From Chitinophagaceae bacterium (GTDB lineage: Bacteria > Bacteroidota > Bacteroidia > Chitinophagales > Chitinophagaceae): DNA of 17,400 nucleotides. The notes below the pieces were generated by a model. It ran no database searches. It was given only the letters and a program-made list of their open reading frames with translations, and was not told the DNA's origin. Every line of letters starts with the position of its first letter. Positions within the stretch are counted from its first letter, which is position 1. Below, in pieces: positions 1 through 6,925 of the stretch. The position numbers were made by a program, and so were the translations under genes. The stretch is taken from assembly GCA_008080615.1 (NCBI GenBank), contig VIKJ01000023.1, positions 1,385-18,784 of the forward strand, written 5' to 3'.

Positions 1-838
1 ACAAATTATCTATTAACCTAACATCTTTTATAAAAGCGGCACCCAAAACTACTAAATGCCTTTCCCCATCCCAAATATGAACTATCTCAAGGGTTTTAGC
101 ATCTGCAATTGTTATATAATCTACTTTATCAAACCCATTAGATAATAAAAGTTGAGCAGCATACGCCATACATTCAGCTTCATTCCCAGGTCTTAGATTT
201 TCTACTATATGAAACAGCGCTTTATACATGAAAGTGGCCGATATTTTTTCATCATGATTTAATCTGCTATTCCTACTACTCATTGCCAAACCAGTTGGCT
301 CTCTTAAAGTTGGCAATATCTCAATGCTGGGCCTCTTATCAAATTGAATTATATTCAATAGCTGCTCAATTACCATACATTGTTGATAATCTTTTTGCCC
401 TAAAAACAAATAATCACTAGGGATAATCTTTAAGAACCTTTCAATTACTAAACAAACTCCTTGAAAATGACCAGGTCGATACTTGCCTTCTAATATATTT
501 TCAATAAAACCCAAATTATAGATGATTGTTGAATTATAGCCATTTGGGTAAACTTCATCAACAAGAGGTAAAAACAATATTGTACAATCATTACGTTTCA
601 ATAAATCAATATCACTATCTACTGTTTTTGGATAATGATCAAAATCAGCTTGCTGATTAAACTGAGCAGGATTAACGAAAATGCTACAAACAGTAATATC
701 AGCTTTTTGATTACTTTTTTGAATCAAAGAAATATGACCTTCATGTAAAGCACCCATTGTAGGAACAAATCCTATAGACTTTCCTTTCAATGTATTTAAT
801 ATCTCATTCAATTCACTAATAGATTGTACAATCAGCAT
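1..838 (-). CDS. panC: pantothenate synthetase PanC, 3' end cut by window edge
   Basis: PanC joins pantoate and beta-alanine, using ATP through a pantoyl-adenylate, in the last step of vitamin B5 synthesis in the cytoplasm. The translation begins MLIVQSISELNEIL and shows the family's ATP-binding PTMGALHEGH motif at residues 26-35, FVNPAQF near 54-60, then a YRPGHFQGV segment, LGQKDYQQ, and REPTGLAMSSRN. The last residues visible are DVRLIDNL, which match the usual C-terminus, so of about 280-285 residues only a few codons are missing and no stop is seen. The start at 838 lies 2 nt after the stop of the upstream DUF2520 gene (TAA-AG-ATG), which implies one transcript and probably coupled translation. 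I see no Shine-Dalgarno sequence. The assignment is secure. Confidence 0.96.
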   Translation of the reverse strand, partial: MLIVQSISELNEILNTLKGKSIGFVPTMGALHEGHISLIQKSNQKADITVCSIFVNPAQFNQQADFDHYPKTVDSDIDLLKRNDCTILFLPLVDEVYPNGYNSTIIYNLGFIENILEGKYRPGHFQGVCLVIERFLKIIPSDYLFLGQKDYQQCMVIEQLLNIIQFDKRPSIEILPTLREPTGLAMSSRNSRLNHDEKISATFMYKALFHIVENLRPGNEAECMAYAAQLLLSNGFDKVDYITIADAKTLEIVHIWDGERHLVVLGAAFIKDVRLIDNL

Positions 839-840
839 CT

Positions 841-1617
841 TTATGAATTACTTTTTTGATGATATGTAGCACCAATTGATTCACTGAATAATTGATACAA
901 CTGTGCAATATCTTCATTTCCATTCAATAAATCTAAATGTGCTTTAATCATTGATTCATCACCCCTAAATGCAGGTCCTGCTTGGAGTTCAGAAGGATTA
1001 TTGGTTTGAATGGAAATTGCAGTTTGTTCGATTATTGAATATAAAGTATGAAATGGAATATTCTCTTTTTGGCAATACTCAAAAGCTAATTGATATAAAT
1101 GATTGGAAAAATTTGCGGTGAATGTTGCCATTACATGCATTTTCATTCTTTTTGAATCATTTACAATTTCAATTTTCCAAGGGAATTGAATAAATAAATC
1201 ATGAATAGATTGAATGCTAGAATCATTATTACCATTTATTACAACATTCATTTTTTGGTTAATGGGTGTATTCGACCGTATCATTCTCATTGGCCAAACA
1301 ACACCATATCGATCACTTACGGTTGATAATAATTCTATAGGTGAAAATCCGGAAGTATGCAATATTAGTTTGCCAGGTAAAAAAAGTGATTTTACTATTT
1401 GAGGTAACAAATCGTCTTTAACAGCAATAATGTAAACATCAGCAGTTTTATTTAATTTGGATAAATGATTTATTGGATGAGCTCCAACTAATTCACTTAA
1501 ATGCTGAGCATTTATTAAATTATTGCTGTACACTTGTTCTATAGAATATCCATAGTATTTAACTTGTTTAGCAAAATGGGTTGCCACATTTCCAGATCCT
1601 ATAAATGAAAATACCAT
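841..1617 (-). CDS. Rossmann-like DUF2520 oxidoreductase, candidate PanG-type ketopantoate reductase
   Basis: This 258-residue protein has an N-terminal Rossmann fold with the dinucleotide motif GSGNVA at residues 7-12, followed by a mostly helical C-terminal half containing NHLYQLAFEYC and a QAGPAFRGD segment. That layout is typical of DUF2520 (COG5495) proteins, which resemble ketopantoate and F420/NADP oxidoreductases. I start it at the ATG at 1617 (MVFSFIGSGN). A TTG two codons upstream (1623) would also be in frame, but it is a weaker codon and adds nothing to the fold. The gene is coupled to panC. The Francisella ketopantoate reductase PanG is, as I recall, of this general type, so a role in reducing ketopantoate to pantoate is plausible. 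That role is an inference from context, not something the sequence proves. Confidence 0.88.
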   Translation of the reverse strand: MVFSFIGSGNVATHFAKQVKYYGYSIEQVYSNNLINAQHLSELVGAHPINHLSKLNKTADVYIIAVKDDLLPQIVKSLFLPGKLILHTSGFSPIELLSTVSDRYGVVWPMRMIRSNTPINQKMNVVINGNNDSSIQSIHDLFIQFPWKIEIVNDSKRMKMHVMATFTANFSNHLYQLAFEYCQKENIPFHTLYSIIEQTAISIQTNNPSELQAGPAFRGDESMIKAHLDLLNGNEDIAQLYQLFSESIGATYHQKSNS

Positions 1618-1629
1618 AACCAATTATTA

Positions 1630-1773
1630 AAGAGTAACCTCAATATTAAAAAAAATGCCCCATATTGGGGCAGTATGATCAATTACAATAATTTTGAAAG
1701 TTACTCTTAAAATGCAATTAAACTGCTTTTTTTGGAAAAGTAACTATTTTACAAAATACACACAATGGGGCAT
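1630..1773 (-). promoter_or_regulatory. candidate two-state leader (attenuator/riboswitch-like) upstream of DUF2520-panC
   Basis: Read on the minus strand, six short segments compete for each other. ATGCCCCAT (1773-1765) is the exact complement of ATGGGGCAT (1663-1655). GTTACTTTT (1744-1736) pairs with AAGAGTAAC (1708-1700) with one G-U. AAGAGTAAC instead pairs perfectly with GTTACTCTT (1638-1630), just upstream of the DUF2520 start. TGCCCC (1672-1667) pairs with GGGGCA (1661-1656) to form a terminator. One fold (1765-1773 with 1655-1663, enclosing 1736-1744 with 1700-1708) excludes the terminator and frees the start region. The other forms the terminator inside the 1700-1708/1630-1638 helix. 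The pairings are seen directly; regulation is an inference. I know no named riboswitch with this pattern. Confidence 0.45.
1648..1672 (-). terminator. strong intrinsic terminator 31 nt before DUF2520 start
   Basis: On the minus strand the hairpin TGCCCC-AATAT-GGGGCA (1672 to 1656) is followed at once by eight T residues (1655-1648). This is a textbook rho-independent terminator. It sits between the upstream gene and DUF2520-panC, so it either ends an upstream or small transcript or acts as a conditional terminator in the operon leader. Confidence 0.75.
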
Positions 1774-1792
1774 CAAGGATTCCCCTAAACAA

Positions 1793-1813
1793 TAAAAGCC
1801 CAACGGGCTTTTA
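1793..1813 (-). terminator. intrinsic terminator of the 68-residue gene, possibly bidirectional
   Basis: A nine-base-pair stem (1793-1801 with 1805-1813, TAAAAGCCC / GGGCTTTTA) has a 3-nt loop and A/T-rich arms on both sides. It begins 9 nt after the stop codon of the small minus-strand gene at 1822, and the minus strand then reads TTTTATTGTTT. Confidence 0.8.
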
Positions 1814-1821
1814 TATAAACT

Positions 1822-2028
1822 TTAGAAGTTAGATTTAAAATTAAGATTTGCAGATCTCATTTCTCTTTGGATCTTCCACAAATTAACCGCAGTAAATGCT
1901 TTTGCTTGTGGTGCTTCTTCTTTTTCAATCATAAACTCTGTTGCCAGGGTTTCTCTTACTTCGTGTGTTAATTCTTTCAAGTGTTGCCTGTCTATTTGAA
2001 CAATAGCTGGCATAATTTGGCCTTTCAT
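1822..2028 (-). CDS. small protein of unknown function (68 aa)
   Basis: I do not recognise this protein. It begins MKGQIMPAIVQIDRQHLKEL, is rich in charged residues and should be mainly helical in its first half (KELTHEVRETLATEFMIEKEE). It ends with a basic tail, LWKIQREMRSANLNFKSNF. There is no signal peptide or membrane segment. A second in-frame ATG at 2013 (MPAIVQ) could be the true start. The case for a real gene is that it is a self-contained unit: a good Bacteroidota promoter at 2147-2177, a leader of about 110 nt, and an intrinsic terminator right after the stop. It is not obviously co-transcribed with hutG, whose stop lies 169 nt upstream, or with DUF2520. Confidence 0.6.
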   Translation of the reverse strand: MKGQIMPAIVQIDRQHLKELTHEVRETLATEFMIEKEEAPQAKAFTAVNLWKIQREMRSANLNFKSNF

Positions 2029-2146
2029 TTATTTCTATTTTAAATTTACAATTTGCAGAGCCGGCAGGAGTAATCTTTCAATCGTTATGAAGTATGGCGT
2101 TCCTATCTACCAGTGAGATGTTATCAACTATTTGCTCTTTCAGATG

Positions 2147-2177
2147 CAAAGCTACGAAGGACCTATTTCATAAAAAA
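2147..2177 (-). promoter_or_regulatory. Bacteroidota-type promoter for the 68-residue gene
   Basis: On the minus strand TAGCTTTG (2154-2147) matches the -7 consensus TAnnTTTG exactly. Nineteen bases upstream lies TTTT (2177-2174), one base off the -33 TTTG. Transcription would start near 2140 and leave a leader of about 110 nt before the ATG at 2028. Confidence 0.55.
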
Positions 2178-2197
2178 ATAATACTCACAAGAAATTG

Positions 2198-3250
2198 TTA
2201 ATTAATAGATTGTCCCTTGATAAAGTCGGCTACTAAATAGCTAATGAGCTTACCCATGCCGGGGTCTTTTCGTCCATCTGATAGCTCTACAGCACCTTCA
2301 GATATATGTAAATAAGCCACTTTTGAATCGGCTGCTACAAAATTAATATACTGCCTGGCGTGGATTGGTGAAATGCCAACAGGGCTTTGTGCACTGCTTA
2401 AAGCATTGGCAATACAATCTATATCCAATTCAATTCCACATAAAGTGTCATCGGTAAAGCTGGTAGCATGCCCAACAGCTTGTAAAAAAGTTCTTTTTTC
2501 GTGAATGAATATGTCTTCGAATGTGATGCAATCTACAAATGGGTTATTCACCATATCCATCCAAACATTTTGAGGAATATAATTTTCGTGAATACCAATT
2601 ACACAATACTTTTCTAAATAGCCATCTGCTTCGGCATAACTAAATCCGTTACCACTGTGCCTTCCTTCCATGGGTCTAAAATCGGGATGCGCGTCTAAAT
2701 TAACTGCATTAATTTGAGCAATTGGGATAATGCCCGCTTTATAAAAACCTTTGGCAGCTCCTTTTATACAGGGATATGCATTATTATGACCGCCTCCAAT
2801 TACAATAGGTATTTTTTTATTCTGGGTAATTAAATGAACCAATTGCTCTACAGATGAATCGATTGTATTTACTGCATGCCTATAAGCTTCCACTCTTTCT
2901 TCGTAATTATGGGCATTTTTTTCAATTAATTGCTCCATTTCACCAAAATCAAAATGCCCTAAAATCAACAGCTCCCCTCCTTCTAAAAAATCATTGCTTT
3001 GAATATTTAAGAATGCATGCAAAAAAGCTAGCCAAGCAGAATCAGTTCCTCCAATACCTCCATTGGCTTTTACACCAATATCTTCTGGGATGCCCAGCAA
3101 CACAAATTTTGCTGTGCTTTGCTTAATTGATAATTCAATTTGTTGTGGATCTTTTACTACTTGTAAACGCTCTCCCAGTTTGGTTTCGAAACGTCTGATT
3201 TTAGTAATTGATAAAACATCTTCTTTGGAGTATAGCTTAAAATGATTCAT
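2198..3250 (-). CDS. hutG: formimidoylglutamase (arginase/ureohydrolase family)
   Basis: This 350-residue protein belongs to the manganese ureohydrolase family (arginase, agmatinase, formimidoylglutamase). The metal-binding motifs are present: GGGH at 152-155, DAHPD at 186-190, and the second aspartate pair in ELDID at 274-278. I call formimidoylglutamase rather than arginase because the gene lies 30 nt behind hutI on the same strand. HutI makes N-formimidoyl-glutamate, which this enzyme would hydrolyse to glutamate and formamide. The ELDID and GGGHNN forms resemble the diverged Bacteroidota members of the family. The ATG at 3250 gives a full-length product. If hutI is really broken, this gene may depend on another source of substrate or be on its way to loss. 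Arginase activity cannot be excluded from sequence alone. Confidence 0.85.
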   Translation of the reverse strand: MNHFKLYSKEDVLSITKIRRFETKLGERLQVVKDPQQIELSIKQSTAKFVLLGIPEDIGVKANGGIGGTDSAWLAFLHAFLNIQSNDFLEGGELLILGHFDFGEMEQLIEKNAHNYEERVEAYRHAVNTIDSSVEQLVHLITQNKKIPIVIGGGHNNAYPCIKGAAKGFYKAGIIPIAQINAVNLDAHPDFRPMEGRHSGNGFSYAEADGYLEKYCVIGIHENYIPQNVWMDMVNNPFVDCITFEDIFIHEKRTFLQAVGHATSFTDDTLCGIELDIDCIANALSSAQSPVGISPIHARQYINFVAADSKVAYLHISEGAVELSDGRKDPGMGKLISYLVADFIKGQSIN

Positions 3251-3280
3251 AATAGTATTCCGCTTAATTATTAAATATAA

Positions 3281-4509
3281 TTAAATAAATGTACCGTTAA
3301 TCATTACCCTATCAATCAAATTACTGCCAAAAGCATAAGGTAGGAAGTTGATAGATGGAATTATTTGAGTAAAGATAAGATTGGCTTTTTTACCTACTGA
3401 TATGCTGCCAACTTCATTGCCTAATTCCATAGCAAAAGCGCCGTTGATGGTAGCAGCATTAATGGCTTCTTGGGGTAACATTTTCATTTGAATGCAACTT
3501 AATGCCACTACAAAATTCATATTGCCACTAGGGCTAGAACCAGGATTAAAATCGGAAGCCAATGCAATGGCTGCATTGGCCTCTATTAATTCCCTTGCGG
3601 GCTGATATGGCATACGTAAAAAGAAAGCAGCAGAAGGCAATAATGTTCCAATGGTATTTGAATTAGATAAAGCCTGAACGGCAGAAGGATTCATCACTTC
3701 TAAATGATCAACAGAAATGGCACCTAATTGAACCCCCAATTCTACTGCACCGATTGCATTCAATTGATTGGCATGTAATTTTGTTTTAAGCCCATGCTGT
3801 ATGCCAACCCTGCAAATTTGTTCTGTTTCTTCAACTGTAAAAAATCCTGTTTCGCAAAAAACATCAATATAATCTGCCAGTTGTTCCTGAGCAATAGCAG
3901 GTATCATTTCTTCGATAATTAACCGAATATATGCTGCATGATTTTCTTTAAACTGAAGAGGAAATGTATGTGCACCCAAAAAACTGGCTTTAATAGGAAT
4001 AGGAGATTTTTCTTTGAGCCTTCGAATTACCCTTAACATTTTTAATTCATTCTCTAGCCAGATTTAATTTCAATGGCACCGGTTCCCAATTGAATCAATT
4101 TTTGCAAACGATCCCATGCCATTGCATATAAAGCATCCTCAGAACTAGCAGCAATTTTTTTTGCTGAGTTTAATATTCCTCCCCCTTTTGCAGCAATTTC
4201 TGCATAACTAAGCCCATTGATTTTATCTACAAATTCATCTTCTCTACTAGAAGCAAATACGATATGTGTGTGGCTATCACACCAAGTGGGTAAGATGCAT
4301 GCTTTATTTGCATCCAACATTTCCCATGAACTTTCAATATCTAGCTCTTTTAGTTGGCTCATTTTGCCGTATCCAGCAATTAATCCATTTTCAATTTGCA
4401 AAAATGCATCTTGAATAATAGGTAGTTCTGCTAATTCTTTTCCTCTCAGAACTTTTGACTGTTCTCTTGTGTTAACCAACTGAGCAATATTGGTAATTAG
4501 CAATTTCAT
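3281..4509 (-). pseudogene. hutI: imidazolonepropionase hutI, broken by a 13-nt deletion and frameshift
   Basis: HutI opens the imidazolone ring to give N-formimidoyl-glutamate in histidine degradation. The first frame (4509-4054, 151 residues) holds the N-terminal amidohydrolase part, with metal ligands HTH at residues 80-82 and SSREDEF after them, and ends IEIKSG-stop. The second frame (from 4054 down to 3281; first ATG 4039) continues at once with ENELKMLRVIRRL and holds KLHANQ, VDHLEV and ASDFNPGSS, the remaining metal and active-site motifs. In the family the junction reads SGYGL, two residues, then about two more before ELKM. Here only 8 nt separate the glycine codon from GAATTAAAAATG instead of 21, so about 13 nt are missing. 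Everything else is intact, so the event is recent or is a sequence error. As written, no full-length enzyme is made. Confidence 0.88.
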
Positions 4510-4556
4510 ATTGGGAAATTACTTGATTTACGATTATAAACACCCTATTTTCGGAT

Positions 4557-5252
4557 ATGATTACCACTTTAACCATTGTAAGATATCCCCGCTTTTTGGG
4601 CTGGGCTGGTTTTTTATCGATGGCATTCTTTAGAATCCCCCTTTGGCTAAGCCCATCCATATACTTTTGGAAGCTAATGGGATGTGGTAAAAATGGCACT
4701 TTCGATAAAACCCCCGATTGGCAACAATGGGCTTTACTGATTGTGCATAAAGACTCAAATAATATCAAAAGGGAAATTCCTTCTTTTATAGTAGCCTGGT
4801 GGAATTTATTTAATTGCGAAAAATGGAGTTTAACGATGGAGCCGCTAGAAGGCCATGGTTTATGGGATGGGAAAACTGCTTTTGGTACTATTCCCAATCA
4901 AAAAGACTATGATGGCCCTATTGGAATTCTTACAAGGGCAACCATCAGATTAGGAAAATTGCGCAGCTTTTGGCAACATGTTGATGGAGTGGCCGCACAA
5001 ATGGCCAATGCACCTGGCTTTGTAACTTCAGTAGGTATTGGTGAAGTGCCATGGATTAAACAGGCAACATTTAGCATATGGACTAGTAAAGAATTAATGA
5101 AGCAATTTGCCTACCAAATGAAAGAACACGCTGAAATTGTAAAAAAAACAAGAAAAGAAAATTGGTATAGTGAAGATATGTTTGTGCGATTTAAAATTAT
5201 TGAATCAACAGGAAATTTGCAAGGAAAATTGCCATTTCAAATAAAACCTTAA
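4557..5252 (+). CDS. CrtA-like (spheroidene monooxygenase family) protein
   Basis: This 231-residue cytoplasmic protein starts MITTLTIVRYPRF and carries the segment IYFWKLMGCGKNGTF (about 35-49), then a tryptophan-rich middle (DWQQWALL, AWWNLF), a conserved-looking GPIGILTRATIRLGKLRSFW, and WIKQATFSIWTS. It resembles the spheroidene monooxygenase CrtA family, in which purple-bacterial members add a keto group to carotenoids, and the Bacteroidota homologues commonly annotated that way. No carotenoid gene lies in the window, so the substrate is unknown and the link to carotenoids is weak. The start at 4557 is only 47 bp from the divergent hutI start, so both promoters must fit in that space or lie partly inside the genes. 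I am confident of the family, not of the reaction. Confidence 0.72.
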   Translation: MITTLTIVRYPRFLGWAGFLSMAFFRIPLWLSPSIYFWKLMGCGKNGTFDKTPDWQQWALLIVHKDSNNIKREIPSFIVAWWNLFNCEKWSLTMEPLEGHGLWDGKTAFGTIPNQKDYDGPIGILTRATIRLGKLRSFWQHVDGVAAQMANAPGFVTSVGIGEVPWIKQATFSIWTSKELMKQFAYQMKEHAEIVKKTRKENWYSEDMFVRFKIIESTGNLQGKLPFQIKP

Positions 5253-5308
5253 TTTGCATCCTCTGGATGAATCATTGTTCTACCATATCATTTTTAACTG
5301 CACACTTC

Positions 5309-5339
5309 GCATGGATGTACCGTGGCCTCAATTCCATGC
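5309..5339. repeat. inverted repeat, 7-bp arms
   Basis: GCATGGA (5309-5315) is perfectly repeated in inverse as TCCATGC (5333-5339) with 17 bases between. It could be an RNA hairpin or a protein-binding site upstream of the arginine genes; nothing else shows its role. Confidence 0.4.
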
Positions 5340-5424
5340 CCGACCATTAAGTACCCTTTCTATTAAATGACATCCGTTTTATTTACTAGAAATGGATTAT
5401 TTGCTATAGTTTTTAACTGGCATC

Positions 5425-5456
5425 AAATGCACTTGATATAATATAAGTATGCATTT
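5425..5456. repeat. inverted repeat upstream of arginine genes
   Basis: AAATGCA (5425-5431) pairs with TGCATTT (5450-5456). The stem continues as CTT (5432-5434) with AAG (5445-5447) across a 2-nt bulge. It lies about 60 bp before the arginine deiminase start and may be a leader hairpin or operator. Confidence 0.4.
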
Positions 5457-5515
5457 AATCATTGCTACTGTAGCTTCACAATTTGATCATTATTTAAACG
5501 CATAAAATAATTCGC

Positions 5516-6916
5516 ATGAAAGTTTCTGTAACGTCCGAAATTGGCACACTAAAAAGATTATTGGTACATAGCCCAGATAGTGGTTTAGGAAAAGTTGTTC
5601 CGTCCAAAGCACAAGACTGGCTTTTTGAAGATATTGTACACTTAGATACCATAAGAAAAGACGAATACGACTACTACACTAAAATTTTATTGTACTTTCT
5701 TGATCCAGCTAAAATTAAAGGAAGGCTTAAGGAGATTGATCAACCTACTGCTGATCGCCATTTCTATAAACCTGAATCAGCATCATTTCATCAATCAGAT
5801 AAGGTGATTGAACTGCAATGGTTGCTTACAGAAATATTGGCAAACGCCGACATTAAATCGAAATTGGTTGCATCCGTATGTGCTATTGAAAGCTGTACCT
5901 ATCAGATGCAAAAAGATTTAATGGAATATGATCCTAAGGAATTAGCAAAAACATTTATTTCCGGTACTTCCAAAGAAAAATCGTTGATTTTTGCGCCCAT
6001 CCCTAATTTTATTTTCACCAGAGATATTGGCATCACCATCAAAGACCATATTCTTTTAAACAAGCCCGCAAAAAAAGCCAGAACCAGAGAAGCATTACTT
6101 GCTAGGTACATTTTCTTTAACCATCCCTACTTTAGTGAGTATACAAATAAAATAATAGAACTCTCCGACTCTAGTCATCATTTTCTTTTACCCAAAGAAG
6201 ACGATGATAGAAAAATTACTTTAGAAGGTGGAGATATTATGGTAGTGAGTGATGCGCATATACTTGTTGGGGTTAGTGAAAGAACATCCTCTGAGGCTGC
6301 TGTGAAAATCACCAATACTTTATTTGAATTAGGGCTAATGGAAAAAGTAACCATTATCAAAATTCCTAAGAAAAGAGACTACATGCACATTGATACGGTA
6401 TTTACTCAGGTGAAAAGAGATGTATGGGTTTTGTTGGGAAATTTTTCTAAAAAAGCAGCTAAGCATGAAGATGAAACTGCTGTAGAAAGAATACTAGAAA
6501 TTAAAAAAGAAGAGAAAATAAAGATTCTCCAGTTTCACAGAAAAAGCCCCGAAAACCCTATATCCTTTGATAACTTAGAAGATCTTTTAGTAGACATAAG
6601 TAAGAATGATTTACACTGTGATCATGATGTAAAATTCATTTACTCGGGAAATAATGAATTCCCTTACAGTGTAAGAGAACAGTGGACAGATTCTTGTAAT
6701 TTATTGGCATTAAAAGAAGGTGTAGTGCTGGGTTATGATAGAAATGATAAAACAACTGAAGCTTTTAAGCAAGCAGGTTTTAACATTATAGGAGTAAAAG
6801 ATCTATTGCAACAACTAGAAAATGGCACTGCGAATATTGAGTTAATGAAAGATACTTTTATCTTGATATTTCATTGTATGAGTATGCCGCTATGGCGAGA
6901 ATCTATTGATTTATAA
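5516..6916 (+). CDS. arginine deiminase family protein with a deletion beside the catalytic cysteine
   Basis: Arginine deiminase converts arginine to citrulline and ammonia. This 466-residue protein shows the guanidino-group-modifying fold motifs in order: IFTRD (166-170), EGGD (237-240), HID (291-293), and a C-terminal HCMSMPLWRE in which Cys454 is the expected nucleophile. The family normally has a loop of the type PSAELSRARGG directly before the cysteine segment, but here ILI (449-451) runs straight into FHCMSMP. About 11 codons are therefore absent, in frame, at 6868/6869. That loop gates the active site and contributes substrate contacts in characterised deiminases, so activity is doubtful. 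The next gene, ctlX, starts 9 nt after the stop, and the pair looks like an operon for arginine use. Bacteroidota homologues of this length are poorly characterised; the family is certain, the activity is not. Confidence 0.85.
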   Translation: MKVSVTSEIGTLKRLLVHSPDSGLGKVVPSKAQDWLFEDIVHLDTIRKDEYDYYTKILLYFLDPAKIKGRLKEIDQPTADRHFYKPESASFHQSDKVIELQWLLTEILANADIKSKLVASVCAIESCTYQMQKDLMEYDPKELAKTFISGTSKEKSLIFAPIPNFIFTRDIGITIKDHILLNKPAKKARTREALLARYIFFNHPYFSEYTNKIIELSDSSHHFLLPKEDDDRKITLEGGDIMVVSDAHILVGVSERTSSEAAVKITNTLFELGLMEKVTIIKIPKKRDYMHIDTVFTQVKRDVWVLLGNFSKKAAKHEDETAVERILEIKKEEKIKILQFHRKSPENPISFDNLEDLLVDISKNDLHCDHDVKFIYSGNNEFPYSVREQWTDSCNLLALKEGVVLGYDRNDKTTEAFKQAGFNIIGVKDLLQQLENGTANIELMKDTFILIFHCMSMPLWRESIDL

Positions 6917-6925
6917 AAAACAATT

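Larger units (their letters stand above)
5253..5515. other. 263-bp non-coding gap with two inverted repeats
   Basis: I see no gene here. A small hairpin, CATCC-TCT-GGATG (5257-5269), follows the CrtA-like stop and is a weak terminator candidate. Two longer inverted repeats are listed separately. No clear TAnnTTTG promoter precedes the arginine deiminase gene; TAGTTTTT at 5407-5414 is one base off but lacks a well-placed -33 box. Confidence 0.5.

Noticed and set aside
4036..4060. Programmed frameshift in hutI
   Set aside because: The family alignment needs 13 missing nt including the GL of SGYGL, which a ribosomal slip cannot supply; no slippery heptamer lies at the junction.
4472..4897. Minus-strand frame of 141 codons overlapping hutI and the CrtA-like gene
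   Set aside because: It is antisense to a gene with clear family similarity and its own translation has no recognisable motif.
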